Positions 53,502-61,447 of a DNA stretch of 64,000 nucleotides are shown in pieces. Under the pieces are notes generated by a model. That model was not told where the DNA came from. It did no database searches and was given only the letters and a program-made list of their open reading frames with translations. Both the position numbers and the translations under genes were made by a program. Source of the DNA: Chengkuizengella sediminis (GTDB taxonomy: Bacteria > Bacillota > Bacilli > Paenibacillales > KCTC-33759); contig NZ_SIJC01000005.1 of NCBI RefSeq assembly GCF_010078385.1, positions 186,001 through 250,000 on the forward strand, given 5' to 3'. Position 1 is the stretch's first letter, and each line of letters begins with the position of its first letter.

Positions 53502-53542
53502 AAAAAACCACAGATATCGACTGAAGTCGATGATCTGCGGTG
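53502..53542 (-). terminator. Terminator or attenuator between the kinase and tadZ
   Basis: On the minus strand ACCGCAGAT-C-ATCGAC pairs with GTCGAT-ATCTGTGGT, followed by seven T. It ends only about 30 nt before the tadZ start, leaving little room for a separate promoter. Transcripts from the kinase gene may therefore read through at low efficiency. Confidence 0.7.
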
Positions 53543-53586
53543 CTTCCGCAATATTATACTCTTTTAATAAAATACATATTAAATTA

Positions 53587-55227
53587 TTAATTTTGTATTT
53601 GAAACCATTTCCTTAACCTGTTCATTTTATTATCTTGGCGCTCCAACATACTTTTAGGGACAATTTGACTAATGAAAGGATACAACCCTTCTATTAATTT
53701 TCCTTTAATATTCTTTTCGTCTTGAACCATCTTCCCTTTCCAGATATGTTCATGAACGTTCTCAAATGGAAAATTTGGTATATAACAACTAGGATACCAA
53801 GGTAATGTGTTATTCCAAAGTTTTCTGATCATTGCATTTACATCTCGATTCACTATAAAATGAACGTTTTTCCCAGATTGTTTTAATTGCATTGCAATTT
53901 TTAAATTATCCTGCGATATTCCAGCACTAAACTTTGTTGGAATGGAATCAACAACATAACATATTTCATCAGCATTATTACACAACTGTTGAACGCTTGG
54001 ATGTGACCAACCATTTGAAATATCCACGATCATAATTGGTTTTCTAATTTTAAATAGTAAAGGATCAATTTCTGTATGTGACCCATTTTTAATGAGTTGA
54101 GTATTATTTAATAGTGGCAAAGGGTACCATGTCGTATATCCTGTAGTCCATTCTAATTTATTTGAAATCCAGCGCTCAGAATTATACTTATCATATAAAA
54201 ACTCATACTGTTTAGGTTTGGTTTTTTCTCCATTTAATAATGTATACAATTCAGATACATTGGTAGGGTATTCAACAAGAGCATTCTTTATTTTATAATG
54301 ATGAAACACTCTTGCTAGAGCAATGGAGGTAAATGTAGATCCTGCCCCTTGATACATATTTCCTACTACGATTACTTTATGTTCAAATTGAAGGCTTACT
54401 TCTAAGCTAGTATTATTGGGAGAATCCAAACTTTGTTCAGTGATCTGTAACTTTTCTAAATCTCTTTTTACTTGCAGCGTGTCCTGATATCGATCTTCAG
54501 GATTAAATTGTAGTAATCTTTGAATCACTTGAATCATTGGGAAGGGAATATTCTGAAGCTGCAGCGATTTTGAACTAGTATAATAATGGCCTCTTGTTAA
54601 AAAATAATACAACATTGCACCTAAATTAAATAAATCAGTCCGATGATCCGTTTGCTTATCTTCAAATTGCTCAGGTGCGGCAAATCCTACTGTTCCTAGA
54701 TGAACAGTATCCTTCTGTTTGTGGTGCCCAAACCTACGTGAAATACCAAAATCTATAAGTCTTACATTGTCTTGTTGGTCTATCATCACGTTAGAAGGTT
54801 TCAAATCTCTATAAATGATTGGGTTTTTCGAATGGTGGTGTAAATAATGAAGGAGTTCACATATTTGAATAGCATATTTTATCACTTTTTCAAATGGAAG
54901 CCGATTTCCCATATTTTTAAATTTCTGAGCCAGGTTTTGACCATGAATATAATCCATTACTAAGTAACTCAGTCCTTTTTCATTCGGGGGGAAATAATCA
55001 ACAATATTAGGCAAATAAGGATGATTTAATTGGATTAGAGTTTCTGCTTCCTTTTTAAAATTCTTAACCTGTCCATTTTCCTTGGATTCCTTAATTGCCC
55101 AATGTTTTCCTCTTAGTTTTAAATCCTCTGCTAAATAGACAGCGCCCATACCGCCATGTCCTATAATGGATAAAATCCGGTATCGGTTACCTAAGCAGTC
55201 CTTTGGGTTTAAATGATTTTGATTCAT
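53587..55227 (-). CDS. Ser/Thr protein kinase fused to a ParA/MinD-like P-loop domain
   Basis: A 546-residue protein with two parts. Residues about 10-265 are a Hanks-type kinase: glycine loop GHGGMGAVYLAED, catalytic Lys in WAIKES, catalytic loop IIYRDLKPSNVMID (YRD for HRD, common in Firmicutes), RLIDFGISRRF and GTVGFAAPEQFE. After a linker, residues about 285-540 begin KVIVVGNMYQGAGSTFTSIALARVF, a P-loop (GAGSTFTS, lacking the Walker lysine) of the ParA/MinD/TadZ type, with IMIVDISNGWSH later. No membrane helix is seen. It lies directly upstream of tadZ and 8 kb from an FHA gene. A role in phospho-control of pilus assembly is inferred. AGGTG lies about 8 nt before the ATG at 55227. Confidence 0.85.
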   Translation of the reverse strand: MNQNHLNPKDCLGNRYRILSIIGHGGMGAVYLAEDLKLRGKHWAIKESKENGQVKNFKKEAETLIQLNHPYLPNIVDYFPPNEKGLSYLVMDYIHGQNLAQKFKNMGNRLPFEKVIKYAIQICELLHYLHHHSKNPIIYRDLKPSNVMIDQQDNVRLIDFGISRRFGHHKQKDTVHLGTVGFAAPEQFEDKQTDHRTDLFNLGAMLYYFLTRGHYYTSSKSLQLQNIPFPMIQVIQRLLQFNPEDRYQDTLQVKRDLEKLQITEQSLDSPNNTSLEVSLQFEHKVIVVGNMYQGAGSTFTSIALARVFHHYKIKNALVEYPTNVSELYTLLNGEKTKPKQYEFLYDKYNSERWISNKLEWTTGYTTWYPLPLLNNTQLIKNGSHTEIDPLLFKIRKPIMIVDISNGWSHPSVQQLCNNADEICYVVDSIPTKFSAGISQDNLKIAMQLKQSGKNVHFIVNRDVNAMIRKLWNNTLPWYPSCYIPNFPFENVHEHIWKGKMVQDEKNIKGKLIEGLYPFISQIVPKSMLERQDNKMNRLRKWFQIQN

Positions 55228-55348
55228 TTTGGAACACCTACTAATGAAAATATTAATTAGATCCCTCTTAATTCCATTACAAGTAAATAATAATATATAC
55301 ATTAAGTATTTTCCATAGGACGTACGTTCCATTTTTTATAGTAATCTC

Positions 55349-55909
55349 TTAAATTAACTCTGATGTAAAGGAAGGAATCTCTCCATCTATATCTGTAATG
55401 ATATACGCTTTATAGCCTGAGAAATTTTCTTTTGAAACAGTGATTTTAATAATATCAGATGCTCCTGATTTCAATGTGTATTTGATATCGAAGCTTGTTT
55501 CAAATTCACTAATTTTTTGCTTAGTCAAAACCGTTAGTTCTGCTATCTGACGATTAGACATCCCTATACCACCCAATGGTAAAATGGTGATTTCTTCTTT
55601 TAATGCTTCATCTAAATATATTCTAGCTAAAGCACCACTTCTTAAGATTAAAGCTTCTTCAAATCGATCTATTAATTCTTCTTCTGATTCAATCTGTACT
55701 AATAATGCTTCCTGAACATATTTTAACTCTTTTATCTCAGAATTTTCCTCAACTTTCGATATGCCTGAACTTATTGCGGTTTCTGAATTTGAATCTTCAA
55801 TTGCAGCTTCAATACCAGATTCATCTATTCCACAGCTTGTTGTAGCTAAAAGTAGCAAAGAACCTAAAGTAAAGGAGAGGAATTTACTTTTGTTTATGTA
55901 ATCAAACAT
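55349..55909 (-). CDS. Hypothetical lipoprotein
   Basis: A 186-residue exported lipoprotein: signal peptide with a hydrophobic core (FLSFTLGSLLLLATTSC) and Cys26 as the likely lipidated residue. The mature part is acidic and helical at first (ESGIEAAIEDSNSETAISSG, EEELIDRFEEALILRSGALARIYLDEAL). It then has beta-rich stretches (SFDIKYTLKSGASDIIKITV, AYIITDIDGEIPSF). I recognise no family. It lies about 120 nt upstream of the kinase gene in the same direction, so it may belong to the Tad transcript, but no direct link is shown. Confidence 0.68.
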   Translation of the reverse strand: MFDYINKSKFLSFTLGSLLLLATTSCGIDESGIEAAIEDSNSETAISSGISKVEENSEIKELKYVQEALLVQIESEEELIDRFEEALILRSGALARIYLDEALKEEITILPLGGIGMSNRQIAELTVLTKQKISEFETSFDIKYTLKSGASDIIKITVSKENFSGYKAYIITDIDGEIPSFTSELI

Positions 55910-56050
55910 AGGGGAACATCACATCCTTATCTGACATTATTTCGGTCTACCATAGGTCAATTATATCCTATTTTTACCTATAAAACATCAAACTTTTATT
56001 GGAGTTCTATTCTTTGTGAATGTAACTATCTTATTGATGATTTTTCAATA

Positions 56051-56374
56051 CTATTCAACTCGATTTATACTCTTCTCACACTCAAAACCGTTTGGATACC
56101 TCTTTTCTAGTTTTGTTATATTCCCTTTTGCGATTTCTTCCAATGAAATCCCTAAAGCTTCTGCTCCTGCAGCTAAATACCACAAAACATCACCCAGTTC
56201 CTTTTCTAACTTCTTTCTATCAAGTTCATGACCCTGAAAAATATGTTTCTTTAAATGATCTGCAACCTCCCCACTTTCACCACATAACCCCAAAGCGGTA
56301 TTCAATAACAATTTTTCTGAATCAGATCCTGCTGCAGTTCGCATTGCTTTCATTTGATATTCATTAAAATCCAT
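56051..56374 (-). CDS. MazG-like nucleotide pyrophosphohydrolase
   Basis: A 107-residue all-alpha NTP pyrophosphatase. The EExxE-type metal motif appears as LCGESGEVADHLKKH near residues 25-39, with the second acidic motif KKLEKELGDVLWYLAAGAEALG near 48-69. The ending LEKRYPNGFECEKS is typical of the small single-domain MazG subgroup. It removes pyrophosphate from non-canonical or surplus NTPs. The start is the ATG at 56374, where AAGGAG is about 8 nt upstream. The frame extends to 56392 without a better site. Confidence 0.85.
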   Translation of the reverse strand: MDFNEYQMKAMRTAAGSDSEKLLLNTALGLCGESGEVADHLKKHIFQGHELDRKKLEKELGDVLWYLAAGAEALGISLEEIAKGNITKLEKRYPNGFECEKSINRVE

Positions 56375-56471
56375 TACACTTTCTCCTTTCACTTTTCATA
56401 AACAATTCAATAATATAAACTATCTAGTATACTTAATAATGTTACAAAATCCTATATAACAAAATCCAGCT

Positions 56472-57230
56472 CTATCCAAAATTTTTCCAAATAACTTGGA
56501 TGGCCATGAAAAAACATACAGTAATCACGACTGGTTTTATTAATGAAGCTCCTTTTTCTAATACCATCCTCGCTCCAATTAATGAACCTATGATTTGACC
56601 AAACATCATAATGATTCCAACAACCCAAGCAATTTGACCGAATATTACAAAGTATAATAAAGCAGCAATATTACTTGTAAAGTTCAATATTTTAGCATGA
56701 GCAGTTGCTTTTGAAGCACCATACCCACATAACGCAATAAACGACAATGCCATTAGGCTACCAGTACCTGGACCAAAAAAACCATCATATAAACCAAGAA
56801 GAGGGGCTACCGTAAATGAAAAAAGCGATAATCTCATTTTCATTTTTCGATCTTTATTTTCTATATTTGGTGAAAATAAAAAATAAAGCCCAATAAAAAC
56901 AAGTAAAAAAGGTAATATCATTTCGAGATATTCTGCACGTATTTGCAGCATAAACCAGCCGCCAATGACAGCTCCCAAAAAAGTCATAAAAATTGACAAC
57001 CTTATCTCTTTAAGATCTATAGACCCCTTTTTTATGAAAAACATCGTAGCAATGAATGTGCCGCTGCTACCTTGAAGTTTATTGGTTGCTACTGCCGTTG
57101 CAGGGGGCAAACCAGCCAACATCATCGCCGGTATAGTAAGCAATCCTCCTCCACCAGCAATGGTATCCACCCACCCTGCGAGGATAGCCACAAAAAATAA
57201 TATGATAATGACTTCTATACTAAAATGCAT
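56472..57230 (-). CDS. TauE/SafE-family membrane exporter
   Basis: A 252-residue polytopic protein with about eight hydrophobic segments and the two-fold TauE/SafE repeat. ILAGWVDTIAGGGGLLTIPAMMLAGLPPATAVATNKLQGS is the signature of the first half. The second half has LLGLYDGFFGPGTGSLMALSFI and GASKATAHAKILNFTSN. Family members move sulfite, sulfoacetate or related anions; the substrate here is unknown. The start is the ATG at 57230 (GGGAGAG about 9 nt upstream). Longer frames to 57299 have no site. Confidence 0.85.
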   Translation of the reverse strand: MHFSIEVIIILFFVAILAGWVDTIAGGGGLLTIPAMMLAGLPPATAVATNKLQGSSGTFIATMFFIKKGSIDLKEIRLSIFMTFLGAVIGGWFMLQIRAEYLEMILPFLLVFIGLYFLFSPNIENKDRKMKMRLSLFSFTVAPLLGLYDGFFGPGTGSLMALSFIALCGYGASKATAHAKILNFTSNIAALLYFVIFGQIAWVVGIIMMFGQIIGSLIGARMVLEKGASLIKPVVITVCFFMAIQVIWKNFG

Positions 57231-57480
57231 GTAATGATTCTCTCCCAAATATAATTTCATTTCATAAACCCAAGTAAATATAAAACGAGAAATAAACAAA
57301 TGAATGTACGACTAATAAATGCTAAAACAGATAGATGATTAATTTGAACACTCCCACCACTTAACGCTTTTCGTTTGAAGTTAGGGCGTCTTCTGCAAGG
57401 AATAGATAAAAATAATATCATATTTCGCAACAAAAATAATTAAAACCACCTAATGGTGACTTTTTAATGAACTCAAAAAA

Positions 57481-57699
57481 TTACTTTAACAAACGTATGA
57501 TATAAAAAATTAAAGAAACCGCTACACTGATTAAGATACAAGTTGTAATAGGAAAGTAAAATTTAAAGTTTTCTTTCTCTATAAAGATATCACCTGGGAG
57601 TTTTCCTAATTGCAGAAATCGTCCACCAACTTGCCATACAACTCCTACCAATATAAGAGCCGCACCAATTATAATCAATATTTTTGCTACTGGGTTCAC
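57481..57699 (-). CDS. DUF2905 family small membrane protein
   Basis: A 72-residue protein with two hydrophobic segments (AKILIIIGAALILVGVVWQV and FPITTCILISVAVSLIFYIIRLL) separated by the conserved LGKLPGDIFIEKENFKFYFP loop. That is the DUF2905 pattern. The function is unknown. It follows the ypdA-like gene with 12 nt between, so it is probably co-transcribed. Confidence 0.85.
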   Translation of the reverse strand: MNPVAKILIIIGAALILVGVVWQVGGRFLQLGKLPGDIFIEKENFKFYFPITTCILISVAVSLIFYIIRLLK

Positions 57700-57711
57700 T
57701 TTTTACACCCC

Positions 57712-58686
57712 TCAATTCCTTCGTTCAAAAATATCTTTAGCAATGACCTTACCATGAAATCGCCCATTCTCTATAAAAATGGCATTAGCATTATTACCTG
57801 CTGCTAAAACACCAGCAACATACAAACCTTTGACATTCGTTTCCATCGTATCCTCACTAAACGTTGGTGCTCCTGTTCCTTTATTAAATTTCACACCCAT
57901 CGACTCAATAAATAAATGATCTGGATGATATCCTGTCATCGCAAAAACAAAATCATTTTCATATTCATGAATAGTACCATCCTGCTCTATCACAATAGAC
58001 TGTTCTTTTATCTCTTTCACTTCTGAATTCCAAAGCATGTTTATTTTTCCTTTTTCGATTAAGCTTTCAAACAAAGGGCGTACCCACTTTTTTACACTGT
58101 CTGATATATAATCTTGCCTATGAATAACAGTTACTTCTGCTCGACATCTTTGGAGCTCCATCGCAGCATCAACAGCTGAATTTTTTAAACCTATGACAGC
58201 AACTTTTCTACCTTGATAAGGATGGGCTTCTTTGAAATAATGGCTTACTTTTGATAAATTCTCACCTGGTATATTTAATAGATTCGGATTGTCATAATAA
58301 CCTGTTGCAATAACTACATTTTTCGCTTCATACTGATGGTGTTTACCATTACGATCTTCCGTTGAAACACTAAAATAATCCTCATGATTTATTACTGTTG
58401 TCACTTTTTCATAAGTTTGAATCCTTAGTTTTTTCCTTTCAGCGATCAAACGATAGTAGTTCAATCCTTCGTGCCGACTGGGTTTGTCTTTAATGGTTGT
58501 AAAAGGAACATCACCTATTTCTATTAATTCAGGTGTACTAAAAAACTGCATAAAAGTAGGAAAATGATAAATGGAATTCACTACACAGCCTTTATCTATA
58601 ATTAAGGGATGTATATTATATTTCTGCAACTCACATGCAGCAGATAATCCACAAGGACCTGCGCCAATAATGATGACTTGTTCCAT
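57712..58686 (-). CDS. ypdA: Bacillithiol disulfide reductase (YpdA/Bdr)
   Basis: A 324-residue NADPH-dependent flavoprotein of the thioredoxin-reductase-like group. The FAD motif is VIIIGAGPCGLSAACELQK near residues 4-22; the conserved cysteine of YpdA (here Cys14) lies directly after the glycine motif. The NADPH motif KVAVIGLKNSAVDAAMEL lies near 160-177, and the second FAD motif VKGLYVAGVLAAG near 284-296. YpdA reduces bacillithiol disulfide in Firmicutes. Its presence implies that this organism makes bacillithiol. Confidence 0.85.
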   Translation of the reverse strand: MEQVIIIGAGPCGLSAACELQKYNIHPLIIDKGCVVNSIYHFPTFMQFFSTPELIEIGDVPFTTIKDKPSRHEGLNYYRLIAERKKLRIQTYEKVTTVINHEDYFSVSTEDRNGKHHQYEAKNVVIATGYYDNPNLLNIPGENLSKVSHYFKEAHPYQGRKVAVIGLKNSAVDAAMELQRCRAEVTVIHRQDYISDSVKKWVRPLFESLIEKGKINMLWNSEVKEIKEQSIVIEQDGTIHEYENDFVFAMTGYHPDHLFIESMGVKFNKGTGAPTFSEDTMETNVKGLYVAGVLAAGNNANAIFIENGRFHGKVIAKDIFERRN

Positions 58687-58787
58687 AAACTACGCCTCCA
58701 ACCTAGATTAACAGTCCGATTGAACCTCCAATACAGAAAGTTCACGCACTGTTATATGCTAAATATTTCTCATCATTCATTGTTAGG

Positions 58788-59552
58788 CTATATCACTTGT
58801 ATCCAAGGACGACCATTGATCCATTCAATCTGAACAGGAATTTGGAATGTATGATGAATCCTTTCATTAGTTAATATATCTTTTTTCTTACCTGATGCCA
58901 TAATCTCTCCATTATTCAATAACATCACATTGGAAAATAAAGGAACAATCTCTTCAACATGATGCGTTATATAAATTAAACTTATACCATTTGTATTAAA
59001 TCTTTCAAGTTCTACTAATAGTTTTTCTCTTTCATATAAATCCAAACCAGCACAAGGCTCATCCATAATAATAATTTCTGGTTCAGTTATTAATGCCCTT
59101 GCCAATAACACTTTTTTTCGTTCACCTTGTGACAATAAACCGAGGGGTTGATCTTTTACATAAGATAAGTTCATTTGAGCCAACATCTCATTCGCATGCT
59201 TTTTAACCTCATCTGGAATCTCTTGATAAAATCTAAGAAAACCAAATAAACCTGTTGCAACAACTTCCCAAACTGGATCACTGAAGTTCAATTTTTCTAA
59301 CAAGGATTGACTGATATAACCAATACTTTTACGAACTTCCCTTACATCACAACTCCCATATCGATTTCCAAGTACTTCAATAGTACCTTGACTAGGAAAA
59401 AGATAACCGTTTAACATCTCTAGAATTGTTGTTTTCCCTGAGCCATTTTTGCCAAGAATTACCCAATGTTCACCTTTATTCATTTCGATATTAATATCTG
59501 ATAATATCTCTCGAGAATCTCTTCTAAAATAAACATGGTCTAGTTTAATCAT
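58788..59552 (-). CDS. ABC transporter ATP-binding protein (YlmA-like)
   Basis: A 254-residue nucleotide-binding protein. Walker A is GKNGSGKTT near residues 34-42, signature LSQGERKKVLLARAL, Walker B IIIMDEPCAGLD, then the H-loop ITHHVEE. The layout is that of YlmA/ModF-like ATPases. No permease or binding protein gene is adjacent, so it may be an orphan or work with distant partners. AGGTGAG lies just before the ATG. Confidence 0.8.
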   Translation of the reverse strand: MIKLDHVYFRRDSREILSDINIEMNKGEHWVILGKNGSGKTTILEMLNGYLFPSQGTIEVLGNRYGSCDVREVRKSIGYISQSLLEKLNFSDPVWEVVATGLFGFLRFYQEIPDEVKKHANEMLAQMNLSYVKDQPLGLLSQGERKKVLLARALITEPEIIIMDEPCAGLDLYEREKLLVELERFNTNGISLIYITHHVEEIVPLFSNVMLLNNGEIMASGKKKDILTNERIHHTFQIPVQIEWINGRPWIQVI

Positions 59553-59575
59553 CTGCTCACCTGTTTCAACAAATT

Positions 59576-59902
59576 CTACATATATTGCTCTAATAATTCA
59601 TATGGCATCGGACCATTATGCAATACTACATCATTTGGTTTGTGCTGATGTAACAACTGATACATTTCCATTCTACCATTTGAATCTGAAGTGTGCAGAT
59701 ATATTTCCTTTGCGAAGCATTTTTTTTCCACCATCATTTTTGTTAAATCATATCCCGTGGGTTCATTCCAACCTAAGTCAAAATCTAGGGATAATATATT
59801 CACATCACTTTCTTGTAATAAAACAATACACTCTTCAATATTTTTAGCTAATACAAAACCTTTAGGACAAGGTCGTAAATCATCTAGATAAACATTAATC
59901 AT
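59576..59902 (-). CDS. Cyclic-phosphate-processing receiver-domain (cREC-like) protein
   Basis: A 108-residue protein. It begins MINVYLDDLRPCPKGF (the conserved L-D-D-x-R-x-x-P), continues with NILSLDFDLGW (acidic strand) and EIYLHTSDSNGRMEM, and ends PNDVVLHNGPMP. I recognise this as the receiver-like domain grouped with cyclic-nucleotide/phosphate processing enzymes. The biochemical role is not established. It lies 4 nt from the endonuclease IV gene and is probably in one operon with it and the ABC ATPase. AAGGGAG lies 8 nt before the ATG. Confidence 0.7.
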   Translation of the reverse strand: MINVYLDDLRPCPKGFVLAKNIEECIVLLQESDVNILSLDFDLGWNEPTGYDLTKMMVEKKCFAKEIYLHTSDSNGRMEMYQLLHQHKPNDVVLHNGPMPYELLEQYM

Positions 59903-59905
59903 CTT

Positions 59906-60742
59906 CTAACTCCCTTTATGAATTAATCTATTTATAATTTCCAACTCTTGTTGATAAGAAAAATATTCAGAAGTTGGTGTTTCTAATATAATCGGAATCG
60001 CTTTCAACCAATCTGACTTTAAAAACAATTCAAATCTTTCTTCTCCTATAGTACCATACCCAATATTCTCATGACGGTCACGGTAAGATCCACTGGGATA
60101 TTTGGAGTCATTTAGATGTACTGCCTTCACATGTGAAAAAAACCCAAGTTCTTCACCATGACGGCAAAATTCATTCCAATTCGTTTCATTCCATAACCCG
60201 CTTGCATAAGCATGACAGGTGTCAAAACAAAAACCAATTTTTTCTGAAAAGTGCGCTAGATTGCGAATCTGTAGCATTTCCTCAAAAGTCATTCCCATTT
60301 TGGTACCCATACCTGCTTGATTTTCTAATAAAATTAATGTTTTTCCATGCCATTGAGAAAGTACTTCATTTAAACATTGTAATATATTTTTATATCCTTG
60401 TAACGTGTTTTTTTCACTATATTTACCAAAATGAACAACTAATCCCAATGATCCACAAGCATTTGCGATCTCTAGGTCATTTAAAATTGATGTCACCATC
60501 GGATTTCTTAGGTTCTCATCCACAGCTAAATTTGTTGGATATGGTGTATGTGCAATCGATACCAGTTTTTTTTCTTTACACCATTTATCGCAAGCTTGAG
60601 CATCTAATTCATTTAACTTTTTTATTTTTAAGCTTCGTGGGTTTTTTGGGAAATACTGGAAGGCGCTTACTCCAAGTTGTGTTGCAGTCTTAGCCGCATT
60701 TAGAAATCCGTGTCGAATACTGACATGGCATCCAAGATACAT
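59906..60742 (-). CDS. nfo: Deoxyribonuclease IV (endonuclease IV, AP endonuclease)
   Basis: A 278-residue TIM-barrel AP endonuclease. Typical metal-binding and structural blocks are GCHVSIRHGFLNAA near residues 4-17, FQYFPKNPRS, IAHTPYPTNLA, LVVHFGKY, LLENQAGMGTKMG, GFCFDTCHAYASG, VKAVHLNDSKYPSGSYRDRHENIGYGTIG and ILETPT. These carry the histidines, aspartates and glutamates of the trinuclear zinc site. It nicks DNA at abasic sites in base excision repair. It is shorter at the N-terminus than some Bacillus homologues but appears complete. Confidence 0.88.
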   Translation of the reverse strand: MYLGCHVSIRHGFLNAAKTATQLGVSAFQYFPKNPRSLKIKKLNELDAQACDKWCKEKKLVSIAHTPYPTNLAVDENLRNPMVTSILNDLEIANACGSLGLVVHFGKYSEKNTLQGYKNILQCLNEVLSQWHGKTLILLENQAGMGTKMGMTFEEMLQIRNLAHFSEKIGFCFDTCHAYASGLWNETNWNEFCRHGEELGFFSHVKAVHLNDSKYPSGSYRDRHENIGYGTIGEERFELFLKSDWLKAIPIILETPTSEYFSYQQELEIINRLIHKGS

Positions 60743-60886
60743 TTATTAATCACCCTTCACTCTCCTCCATAATGAAAGAAAGGTTCACTTTATTTTAACG
60801 TGAAATTGAGTAAAATCAAGCGGTGTCTATTCACATTGTTGTCTATTCTATGACAAGTTAATCAAAAACTCTTGTATCTATGACGA

Positions 60887-61234
60887 TTACTTCTTTTTTT
60901 CTAGAAATGAGTTCATTAAGTTATTCATTTTTTTGTGCAAAGCATCTAACTTGTTATCCTCTCCTTCCAGATTTGATAATATGTCGTTCATTTTTTTCAT
61001 CTGTTTTTCAAGCACAACTCGATTCTGATCAATTTTACCATTGATCTGGTCATTGCCTTGAAACTGTTTTACTTGATTTAATCGTTGATTCATTACTTCT
61101 TGTAAACTTTTAAAATAGTCTTCTTGTAATTTAATCTGACTACTTCCTCCATTACTTCCTTGGATACGTGATATTTGTTGTTCTAACATTTTTTTAGCTT
61201 GATTGATTTGATTTTTTAAAAAAAGATTATCCAT
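60887..61234 (-). CDS. Hypothetical coiled-coil protein
   Basis: A 115-residue hydrophilic protein with strong coiled-coil periodicity (LKNQINQAKKMLEQQISRIQG, DYFKSLQEVMNQRLNQVKQF, NRVVLEKQMKKMNDILSNLEG, KMNNLMNSFLEKKK) and a Gly/Ser-rich break near residue 27 (GSNGGSS). There is no membrane helix or signal. The start is the ATG at 61234 with AGGAG about 10 nt upstream; a GTG at 61243 lies too close to that site. The function is unknown. Confidence 0.65.
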   Translation of the reverse strand: MDNLFLKNQINQAKKMLEQQISRIQGSNGGSSQIKLQEDYFKSLQEVMNQRLNQVKQFQGNDQINGKIDQNRVVLEKQMKKMNDILSNLEGEDNKLDALHKKMNNLMNSFLEKKK

Positions 61235-61447
61235 TCTGTTCACTCTCCTATCAGTTGATTACTTCAATTTATGCATCTAATTTCTTTCTTGTCTGATTCA
61301 AATGCCTATTTCAATAGCCTATCTTTTTTATAATCTGATCTGTGAAAAATTACGTAATTTATAAAATTAAGTACATCTGTCTAGTCCCTTTGTTCTTGTG
61401 GTTCATATAATAAATTAATATCCACTATTAGAAAGGACAGAAGCAAT

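Noticed and set aside
60133-60693. 186-residue plus-strand frame
   Set aside because: It is antisense to the endonuclease IV gene, which has clear catalytic motifs. There is no ribosome site and its composition is that of a shadow frame.
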